Shown here in pieces: positions 47,386-58,300 of a stretch of DNA of 60,000 bases; within the stretch, counting starts at the first letter, position 1, and every line of letters begins with the position of its first letter. Source of the DNA: Acanthaster planci (lineage: Eukaryota; Echinodermata; Asteroidea; Valvatida; Acanthasteridae); the NCBI RefSeq assembly GCF_001949145.1, contig NW_019091384.1, forward strand, positions 893,214-953,213. Direction: 5' to 3'. The notes under the pieces are model-generated. The model searched no databases. It was not told the DNA's origin and saw only the letters and a program-made list of their open reading frames with translations. A program made the position numbers and the translations under genes.

Positions 47386-48492
47386 TGGGAAGAAAAGAGA
47401 AATTTCCCCTTCAAATGGGAAACGGTCTTGTGGTTGAGCGCGATGTCACCATCTTGTTCAAATAGCGATTTGAACGGTATGTGAATGTCCTTAAGATAAC
47501 ATCAAGGTGTTCCAGCCTTTAATTTAGCGGACTATTCACAAGCATATTGTGTTGGCACACACATGCTGACAACTGATTCCTGAGGGCCGCAATTTCCGGT
47601 GTACAGTTTCAATGTGATTACAGGTACCCAACATGCTTTTTGGGGGAGCGGGCAGATGTCCGACCCCACAGTCCTGAGAGTAACTGTTGGCATAACTCAG
47701 CTGTTAACAAGGTAGTTTGTTAAGGCAACTCGACTGTGCAAGGCAAGAACATGATAGTGTGCATGGCAGTTACATGTAACACAAATCCTAAATCGATGTC
47801 TTTTTGCAGATTTGTGTGAGACGCGTTACATCGCAACTCAACCTGCCAGGCTTAACATGCGCAGGGACTCAAAGACGTGCACACACAGCATACACTGTGG
47901 CACGGCGCACCATCTGCTATTCTTGGACACAAAAAATTTTAAGAAAAAATTACCTATCCATTGGGCAATTTGTCCTTACAATTTTAACTTGCCCGAACTG
48001 AAAGAGGAAATTTGTCCGGGACAATCGGAAAACAGCGAATGTTGAGGCTTGTCATGGACAATGTTTTCCCTCCTGCCATTATTCTCTGGTCATTTACTGC
48101 ACTTTAACAGCTGCACATTGTGAATTAGAATGGATCCTTAGGCACCACAGAGAAATCATCATTTTTGGTCTTTCATTTTGTACTCTCTTAGAGGGGAGGA
48201 GGGAAAAAAAAGTGTACGCTTTGTACGCTTGTGAAAATGATGACAATAATGGATGACCTCTTAGTTGACAGAATAAGAGTCATCTTCATGCACCTACATA
48301 CAGGTGTTTTCCCTTTCCATGAGGTCTCAGTACACTCAGTTGCGAATCTTTGGACCATTGTCACAGAAACTATTCTTTTGATAAATGGTTTTGTTGTGTG
48401 TTGAGTCTTGATCTTTTTATGATTGTATTGGAAAAATTGCACACAGTTAACTTGTTAAATAGATGCGGAGTTGTGTCTCAGTCAATTAGTGG

Positions 48493-48976
48493 CAGCGCTG
48501 TGCCAAATATTCGTATATTTGATCAATTCTTGAACATTTGAATATTATTTCCCAAATTTGAATATTCAAATGCAGACTTCATGAAAAGGAAGGGAGACTT
48601 TTCTTTTGAATTAAATGAGAAAAATTGCACTATGGAGGCTTGCTTCTAGCAGATTCAAACGAAAAGTGACAGAAATCTAACAACGATTCAAAAAGTAAAT
48701 TATTCATTACAAATTTGAAAAAGAATAGAGATCTTCAAGTGGGCAAGAACCATTGTTCATCTGTTAAATCTTGCTAAATTGTGGCAGGAGATACTCCCAG
48801 ATGTGAGAAGCTGTTGTAGTGATTATAATGTACAATTGTCTGCATTATTGCATCTGATTTTGTATATGGATTATTCATCAATAATCTGCCCATCAGTACC
48901 ACCAAATATTCAGATATTCAATCGAATTGAAGGTCGAATATTCAAACAGTGAATTATTCAAATTTACTCAGCCCTG
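48493..48976. mobile_element. hAT-like element with CAGCGCTG / CAGCCCTG ends
   Basis: The left end CAGCGCTGTGCCAAATATTC and the right end TTCAAATTTACTCAGCCCTG are imperfect inverted repeats. ATTAGTGG (48485-48492) and ATCAGTGG (48977-48984) flank it as an 8-bp duplication with one difference. Both subterminal regions are rich in GAATATTC-like words. It is 484 bp with no coding capacity. Confidence 0.78.
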
Positions 48977-49027
48977 ATCAGTGGCCTGTTTTAATTTGGA
49001 ATGCATTATTATTATAAAAAATACTGT

Positions 49028-49135
49028 GTTGGCAAAGTGGTGCGTGGGTGAAGTGACATGTGGGCAAAGTGACAACTGGTGAAGTGGCTAATGGCAAAGT
49101 GGTTGTGGGCGAAGTGGTAAGTGGGCGGAGCAACT
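49028..49135 (+). repeat. Degenerate minisatellite (GTGGGCAAAGTG-like)
   Basis: Repeated variants of GTGGGC(A/G)AAGTGG with irregular spacing, no exact unit. Confidence 0.6.
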
Positions 49136-50342
49136 GACATCAGATGCAGTACAGTGCGTCAGGGGAAAAAGTCTGATGCACTTGGCCAAACAAACTGGCC
49201 ATGTTGAGACAATGGAAGCCCCATTTAACAATGCCACTGTTAGATCTTGTGGTGACTGGCAACCACAGATTCCCACCTTATGGAGAATTGACCAGTTGGA
49301 TCTTGTTACACTGGGCAGGCAAGTCACTTTGACAAATGATGCAGACTGATGTGTCTGGCAGGGTGTCTAGCCAAAGTGTGCTGGAGGGTTTAGGCTAGTG
49401 CTTTTGCAAGATTTATTTCAATCATTGACTGATTTTTATTTGTGATGTACACAAATACTTTAAAGTAAACAATGCAATTAAGGGAATGAGTTAACCCTAA
49501 AATTCCCCAATCCTCCGATTTCAGCATGATTTTTACATACACCCCAGGGGGTTGGGTAAAACAACAAGCCGACATAAAGTGTAAATAAAAGCTGTTTTTA
49601 AGCTTCCTGATTCGAGATGAAACTCTAATTTAAAGTTAATAAAAAAGGGGAGGCCTATGGGTTTATACAAAATGTACCCACAAAGTTGTGATAACAGGCT
49701 GTGCACACCTTGTCACATTTGTAAAGATCGGGTAAAAGGCGAAAGGGGAAATTTTGATCAATGTCTGAGATATCGTGTTGTCAAAACCAGATTTATAGTA
49801 TTAGTAACACCAACATATTAACTGCGGATGGCATCAAACGTTATTGTTTGGTACACTGTAATATGTGTTCGTACCGCGGTGAACTGCTGCGTGTGCGAAG
49901 TCAAACTGTGGACAAGTCAGTTTTGCTTGTCAACTTACATGTACATGTGTAATGGGCAATTCTTGACAGTGAGCAATTTTCAATTGACAATAAATCAAAT
50001 ATACTTGGACAGTGTCATACAATATCTTTAAGTCAAAACCCAATTCTGGAAAATTTTAACTCTGTGAAAAGGTGGTTGAAATGACGTCATGAAATTATTA
50101 CTCATAACTTTGAATAGTGTACATGTATATTATGGGCTGAATTCTGGAAGTTGTCTTGTTTGATGTCTCAAACAAAAAATTATAACACTTCATGTACGTT
50201 TTGATAGAGAAATAAGAAAAACAGGCTGCAGTTTGAGATTAAATTATGGATTTTAAAAACACACATAACTCAAACTAAACACAAACATGATATTAAAGGA
50301 CTGATGAATTTTGCTAGGTTTGATATTAAACAATTAGCCATG

Positions 50343-50505
50343 GGCAGGTGGGTTAGGGGATGAGTTGGCTGGGGGTGAGTCTGCCAGGGAGAGATTTAGG
50401 CTAGGAGGCAAGTTTGTAAGGGGTGAGTCGGCAAGTTGACAAGGGGGCGAGTTGGTGGGGAAGTTGTTAGGGCAAATCGGCCGGGGGCAAGTTGACCTGA
50501 CACCA
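50343..50505 (+). repeat. Degenerate minisatellite (GGGGGCGAGTTG-like)
   Basis: Irregular G-rich repeats around GGGGTGAGTCGGCAAGTTG and GGGGGCGAGTTGG. Similar in style to 49028-49135. Confidence 0.6.
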
Positions 50506-51603
50506 CTTGTCAAAAATTCAGCAAGTTTTGTTCACTGTGAAAAGAGGGCAGGGATTTGAGTTTTGAGGGGAACTAAAGGGTAAAACGGCAACATGGACAG
50601 AGACGAATTTGCGAATGTAATCTGGTTCCTTAACCTGGATGAAGATTTTTGACGAATCTTCATGAATTGTATAGTACTTGTAGCTGTAGAGTCCCCAAGT
50701 AAACCTGGTACATTTTGGCTTTCACTTGGCTTTCCTCATACATATGTACAGTGTTTAAACACGGTACCTGTTGTTGAAATACTTCAAATTCTTTTGTTTG
50801 AATTTTGGTACAACTACAGTACTATAACCTTCATAACACATGCTGTTGAACAAGTCAGTGTCATGAACATGATGAAATTTCATCCGAAATTCCAAAACGG
50901 CAGTGTTTTTTACTGTGGTACGCTTTAATAATCTCAGAATATCCCAAATAACTATTTCTGAAGAAGAAGAAGATCTGAAAATTGAGCGAAAATAAAACCT
51001 TATCTTTGTTATAGCAGGTGGGTAATATCAAGATTCTTGGATCAGAATATAAGGAGTTCAATGAAATTTAACTTCAGATAAAATTTGCGGCAAAAATATT
51101 GCTGCAGCAACGCACTAGAGGCAAATAAGCAGAATGTGCCATGTTGAGGGCCATGCCTTGATAAGGTCCATCAGCAATATTCACAATGTTCGGGTCTGGT
51201 AATCAGACTGGCGGTGAAGTGCCTCCATCTTCAGGTGATTTGAAACAAAATAGTATGACCCGACTAAATGGTTGTTGTTCTCCAAATGTGGGTAAGAAAT
51301 TGTAGTTTTTTAATATCTCTAGTTTAAGAACAAGTGAATTTCTACAACATTTAAAAATATTGTTGAAATTTACCAAAACTAGAGCTGTTAGGATTAAGGA
51401 TGAATGAACGCTCAAGGTCAACATGTCAGGAATTTGTAAAAGTGGGCTTTATTTCCTTATCATGGGAACAGGCCACCATGCATAGTAGCCACCTTCTGAT
51501 TCTTAGTTAGGGCTAGTCTATCTAACGTTATTCTACATGTAAGTACATGTAACTAGGACATCATGGATTGCCTCTTTTAACATGTGGATATGGTCGGCGG
51601 TAA

Positions 51604-51790
51604 TAGGGTCCTAGAACCGTCCATAGTCCTTGTGCACTATTCATTGATTTCACTTGAAAGAACTCATACCTGAAATCGAAATCCTCAGATTTTACCCTCA
51701 GTCCTGAAACTGTCTAATATGCCTACTGTAGGATTCAGTCGGAATTGGAGATTCCAATTCTGTAGTCCTGCTGAACTTTCCACATTGAAC
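51604..51790 (+). repeat. Diverged dispersed repeat, copy 2
   Basis: Partner of 47205-47385. The clearest shared word is TTGGAGATTCCAAT or its variant CTGGAGATTCCAAT. Confidence 0.45.
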
Positions 51791-52194
51791 TTTCCACATG
51801 TATATATTGCTTCTTGCTTTTTTTTATTAAAACGTGGTTGGTTTTACGTAAATGCACAGTTCACCTCATGCATGACCACTTGTAGAACATGTGGTTGCCC
51901 TGTGAATGAGTGTTTTGTCAGCTTGCAGTGCATTTGTATATTGAACAAGTCAATACCCTTCCACAGTTGCAGTGCTGTAACCATACACTTTACATAGTCT
52001 TTGATCAATGTGTCAAGGTCAGGCAATGGTCATTACAGGTTGGCTGCCACAAGTGTGCACATCTTCGGGTATTTATCATGTTTAACACTCAGAAAAGGCT
52101 GATTTTCAAAATTTCAAAATAAAATAAACTGGAGGTTTTTTCTCTTAGGAAACAATTTTCAACTTTTCATTCTCTTGTAGATTGGGTGAAAGCC

Positions 52195-52332
52195 ATGACA
52201 TCGTCATCGAGGTCTGTATTTGGCCGGCCAAAGGATGCCATCGGGTCACTATGCCAACTCATGAACCTCAGTGGCATCACTGGGCTCAACCCAGAAATCT
52301 TCAGGCAAGCTAAGTTCAATAAGCCTGAGGCG
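52195..52332 (+). CDS. TEDC1: TEDC1 coding exon 1
   Basis: The exon spans 52181-52332 (acceptor ...cttgtag, donor GCG|gtaaga); coding begins at ATG 52195. It encodes MTSSSRSVFGRPKDAIGSLC to NPEIFRQAKFNKPEA. Confidence 0.88.
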
Positions 52333-55300
52333 GTAAGAGCTTCTGTAGTATATATGTATAATGATATTCTTGACTGCTGTACCCAGCCCTTACTCTGCAC
52401 CACTTTGAGAGCAATTTTGATTCACTGGGGTCAGCAGTAAAGTCTACATTGCTAATTAACCACTTGCTAACAGTATTATTCCACTTTGCCCTGATCCCTG
52501 GTATGGCAGCTGAATATAATGAACTTTTAAAACAAGATGTAACTAAATGCCTTTGCCAAGTTGGGCCTAACGGAGGCTGACCATTGGTAGTCATTTGTTC
52601 AAGATTTGTTTGAAGTTTCTTACAGTTACTGCATCGTCTTTTTTTTTCAAAACTTTTGAGACTGTTGAAGCAATATTTGCTACAACACCCAGCCATGACC
52701 CACAGCGACTTGAGGGTCACACACATGTCCATCTTCGTATACTGACTTCTGTATCTGAAAACTCACTCAATCACTCAAGCATGAGGACAGATGTAGAAGT
52801 CTGTGCATAGAGAACCTTCAAGTGGAGGATACTGCTGCCCCAGTAGTACCACAAAAGCTAAAACTCTACTTCCAAGCTTGGTCCTCTCACCCTACAGGAA
52901 GCAACCTTCCTAGAAAGCCTCAGGTGCAGCTGAACTGGTTGTGATCAGGGGTTGGCTGCTTCGCAGCAAACGTGAAAAGCTGGGGCCTAGCAGACTCTGA
53001 TCTTTGTGCATGCAGTGAAGTTCAGACATGGAAACATGTTCTGACAGGGTGTGACATGATGGGACCTCCTTGCCCACTCACTGAAATGGACAATCCCCGA
53101 CTGGTGACTTGCCCTTCTAACTCTCAATTCTGAATGCTGTAGACGACACACAAAATAAAGAATGTAGACATCATGTAGAACTACGTACAGAATTCATGGA
53201 AAGGTGTTAAAACATCCTGTGCATTTCAGCTCGCGGAATCCATGTATGTTCTGGACGTTGTCCAGCTTGAAGTGGGTAACGTGTGTGTCCAGAAACTTGT
53301 TCTTTTTTCCCCCCTTGTGATGTCTCAAGTAGCCCATGTGTCTCTGTAAGCTGTCTTCTTGGGAGCTAGATTGGTTTGAAAGTTGAGTTCCTTCATTGCT
53401 ACTGTCAGTCTCGGAGCTTAAGATTGTGGAAACGTACGAGACTGTACAAGACAACCAGCCCAGGATCTGTTCAGTGCTGTATCAGTCAACTGTGTCAAAA
53501 GGCATCAGCCTATTCGAATATGGCAGGGACAACGAGGGAACCTTTTTTTGTGGGGGGGATGTTGACTCCTAAATTTACCCACGTCTTACAGCACCCTCTT
53601 ATTATGTCTGCGATACTTCAAGGAGGCTAATAGTCATGCCACCAGAACACTGCATGGTCACTCTTTACAAAACGTTTGATGTGTACCAGTCTATTCTATA
53701 TGAAATCACTTGGCTTCAATTTCACATGCAAATTGTTGAAGAAAACATCTTCATAAATCAATCTGGGACTGCTAACTTGCCTGGTTATACTTTCTGTTTA
53801 CAGAAATCATACCCAGGTCATCATAATCCTGTATTGGGTTCCAGCTTGCAAAATCTGAATATACGTAGCCGCCTCATTTTTAGCTAAACACTTTTATGTG
53901 GATGTGGTAATTTGTTTTCACAAGTTGCTAAATTTATTTCTACATGTATTTACCATTTGTAAACAATTGCAACTGACTGACGTGGTTGAACCATTTGGAA
54001 AATGTTTTCATTTATTTTCTCCATTTCATAAAAAGCTTAAAATTAAAAACAAGGTCAGCATAAAATTTGGAAATTTGGTTTTAGTATGTGAAACCACACA
54101 AGAAAATCTGATCAGAACTGTGTAAGGATTTACCAACATTTGACATTGATATTGTTCTCAATCTCAGGTGGCTCCCTTGTGGTCCCTTCTTTCCTCCTTG
54201 ATAAGTTATTCAAACTGCAAATGCATAGGGTCCGGTGCATGCACATCGCATCAGGCCACTTCGAGCGATGTCGTCTCCTCAACAAAGCATGCCATGTGGT
54301 CTGAGGGCTATCGCTGCCACCGATTTCACCGCCTCCCCAATGACATGAGCCACGGCAGCCGGGAACTGCTCCTGGCCTTGGGCTGGCTCTTGGCCAAGAC
54401 AGATGTACTGAGGGACCTGGCGATAGAAGACAGCACGCACATGGTGGACACCGGGCATTTGCACGCAGAAGAGGTCTTGCAGTTGAGGAAACAGAGGGAG
54501 GAGGAAATGAAGAAAATCAGGGGTTCTGTAGATGATGCAAGAGGCACAAGTTGCAGTGGGAACTACTTGGCCTGGTTAGTTGGCCAGTACAGAATGAAAA
54601 TCCGGAGACTCTATCTGCAGCAACAGGAGCTTTGCAATCTAACTCACCAGGTTGGAGGTTCTATCTCTTAAACCCCCCCCCCCAAAAAAAACTTTTTTTG
54701 CTTTCACTCTGAGACTGGAGAAGATCAGAATTCCTTATTTGCAGCATTTGGAAAGCTCGCTTTGTAAAAGTCGTGCTGCAGTTATAAACACCTGGTTGAG
54801 AATACTGTGTGGCTTTCCAGCAAAAGAAGTGGTAGCCACTTAACATGTATTTAATGCTGCGCAAAAAAGAAGGTTTCAGAAGTACTTCAGCCCCAATCGT
54901 CATCAGTTGTTGGCTCTAAAAGAAGACTCCTCATGATCCAAAGACTTTTGTTGTTAAATGAATACATTTGCTTCATAGATTCATGCTGCAACACAAGGAA
55001 TAAGCGCAACCACAGACACCCCACATCTGTCTCCATTAGAAGTCTTCATTCTCAGGCATGCTGAGTATTCCAAGAAGGTCAGTTCTGATTGCATCTCTGG
55101 GCTGCTCGTCATGTGTCTGGCAAAGGATGCAGAGCAGAAAAGAAAGCAATTTCTCAATGCATTACTTTTTCACAACTTGTTGGAGCATTGGTCAGTTTTG
55201 ATAAGTTGAACTTCAAAATAATACGTATACCTGTCTGTAATGAACTGAAGAATCGTAGGCTACTGTTATGAAGCATTTAGTTGCTCTGATGTCGACGAAT

Positions 55301-58300
55301 CATTGGATGTGGTTGACCTACATGTACCCTTTTCAAATCTCTAAGCAGAAGCCTCTTTTATGTTCGCACACCACTCGTGCATATATTCTTGAACGTGACT
55401 GATGCATGTGCATTTATAGTCATAATACCATATTGGCCGAAGTGGCATTTAGCTTGTGTGTCCCATCTGTGACTGAGGGAGATATGATAGTAGTAATGGC
55501 TTCTAATTTGACATCCTGAATGGTGCACATATGAGTCTAATTTCATAATCATCCCACATCAAGAATGGCCCCAGTAATGGGAAAGGCATTACACAAGCTC
55601 ATGTATGAAGTAACTGGCCCTTGATTGTTTTTTGTACAAGATCGGGTATAGCATCTCTGCCCTTTAGTAGTGGTCTTCTTGAATGTAAAGTGAGCTCATG
55701 TCCAAATTCCTTTCCAAGTCATAATTCAGTAAAGTATGTTGATCTTGTAGTTGTGTGCTGTTCTTTTACAGTACCAAGAGATCCTAGAAACCCAGCAGGC
55801 CAGACTTCGCATCAGCTTGAAGTGGCAAAACCAGGAAGCTACATTCTGGCGGTGGATGGTGAGTTGTTCATTTCCTCCAATTAGCGAGTCTGTAAATTGG
55901 TTTCATAAGATTTGGTAATTTCATATTGAGTCTGTTAATTTTCTTAAGACCTGAAATCCAGTTAAATCTTTTTCTGTTTCTCTCTGTGTATGGTCTTTGA
56001 AAATGATGCTCTACTGAGCAACTGTTTTTGTGAAATTTAACTTAAAATACATCCAAGATTATTTGGGAGAGATTCCCCAGTATGCAGATCAGATTGCACA
56101 ATATAAGTTTACTGCATTCATGCTGCACTGTGAATATGGATCTAATTCCGCAACATGAAAGTTTCTAGTCATAAAGGTACATACATGTATAAGTACTGTA
56201 ACCAAGACCCTTCTGCAGTGGCTTAGGACTAGGAGTGACTTGAGTTGATCTGAAAGAATAAAATTTGAAGTCAAAATTTACTCGTAGTGAGATGTCAAAG
56301 CTGTAACAGAGTGTGTCTCATTTAGTTGTGACAAAAGTAAATGTAGTGAGATGTTCTTGACTCAAAAAGCAAATATTTTGTTTTTAAAATGTATACCTGT
56401 TCCCATTGGCTGTTAGGTGGGTGTTCAGGTAATTATTGTAAAGCACCCCTATACCATGCTCTGCTGTACCGAACAATAAGGGCATTTCACTGTAGTGCGC
56501 CTCCAAGAGTTTGCAATGCATTTGCCAATCTCAGTGCGCGAAATCTGTCGGCCCAATTCACGGATGTTGGGAAAGGGTCGACAGATTTCGCGCTTTGTGA
56601 TTGGCCAATGTGTTGCAAACTCTTGGAGGCGCACTATTGTGAATTGCCCATATTAGTTATGCCAAATATGTCCCAGCTCCTGAATTTTTCTGGGCACCAA
56701 GCATTGAACATGTTGAATATTTACTTTAAATAAAAGAAAAGTACATGTATTCAGGATTGATGATAATTACTTTGAAATTAAGAAAAAGCTGAATCTCGAA
56801 GGAACAACGGTCAGCGATGTGGTGTATACATGTATCAGTCATGGATGCATGTTCATGCTTGCTTGCATGGGCAGCCATGAAGACTGGCCACTGAATATGC
56901 GCTTGCATCATGGGCAACTCTGATGGGCAGATTCTGCTAATAACAAAGACAAGGATTTTTACCATAGAAAATCACCCAAATTAGAAAATGCATACGCAGA
57001 TGAACAGATTAGCTTTTGGGACTTTTGTAAAAGCTTTGTTAACTATTTTGCTAGTTGCAGTCATTTTCAACAACGTTATGTTTGCTGATGTCTAATGCTA
57101 ACTGCAATCATGTACCATTGTGGCTCCAGTGCTATAGAACTGTTCTCATCCCTATTACAATTCAAATTTAGCAGTGAGAACCAGTGTAATTGAAGTACAT
57201 GTCACATGCAATTTTCAAGAGAGGACTCAGGGTAAACTTCATTTTATTCGTCTTCCATTGAGAATTACCCCAAAAGGTGAAACATGGAGGGAAATGAATA
57301 TATACGCTGAAGAAAATGCATGAATCTTGGTGTTATTTATTGTTAACTTGATTTTTTTCCATTTGAAGTGTTCCGTTTGAAGCAGACACATTCATGAGGC
57401 AGACTGCCACTCATTTGATTGGGCCAGTAGGAATTGGAAATTGTACCCAATGGCGGCGGAACGATTTTCAAAGGGGTGAGGGGCAGTTGAGAGACCATCA
57501 GGCATCAGCCATTAAAGCCCTCCTGTGCTGAAGTCACTCTTTGGGTCAGTTGGTAAACAGCACAAAGAAGCACAGCTGTGTCATGTCATGCACTGCACCA
57601 ACTGTCCCTCACAGGAAAATCAAATTGCACTTTTGTGCTGTCCAACAACCGTGCCTCACTGTTTCATGTGCATAACTGTGCAGTAAACGAAACGCAGACC
57701 CTGTGTCAGTTTGTGCTGGCAACCTACTGTGTACACACTAAACCTGTGCATGTTTGTGTTCCATATAGAAAACACATGCAAGAGAGTGACTGTGGGCACT
57801 CGTGCATATTTATGCTGTTAAACCACTGGAGGGCTAATACATCGATCCATTAAGCCACACCCCATGATAGGACCTGCAAAGAGTGAGGGGTCAGGCCCCC
57901 CCAGTCGAGAAAGTGGCTGCCCCCTCCCCTTCACCACCTATGGCCATACCTAACAACCGCTGTAGAGCACCAAAGTGAATATGTCATTTGCATAAATATG
58001 TATGTAAAAAGGCATTAGCATGGGACCGATACGCGTGCATACTCCAGTCATTTGCACCACCCTTCCTAGTTCAAAATATCACACTTTGGTACTCTGTAGT
58101 GAAGAATTGTGTGGACTCCGTCATCTTCATTGTAGTGACTTTGTACTGTGTTTTATTGAAACAACTGCCGAGACCAAACTTTCTTACAGGCAAATCGCCT
58201 TTGGAAATACAGTGTGTAGTAACTTCAAATCTACAGTCCTTGAAGACCCGAAATAAATTTTTATATTTCAGTTTTCAAAGTGTGGAGAATTTGTGCACAA

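Larger units (their letters stand above)
44528..52180. other. Region between K2P and TEDC1 starts, repeat-rich
   Basis: The two genes diverge from here, so promoters and 5' UTRs of both probably lie within it; I cannot place them. A TATAAAAAG at 45050-45058 (+) is a possible core promoter but is unsupported. Two hAT-like elements, a hairpin and degenerate minisatellites fill part of it. Open frames such as 47804-48045 match nothing I know. Confidence 0.5.

Noticed and set aside
47804-48045. Possible upstream TEDC1 coding exon after ...tttttgcag
   Set aside because: The translation resembles nothing in TEDC1, and the start at 52195 already fits the human N-terminal length. It could at most be 5' UTR.
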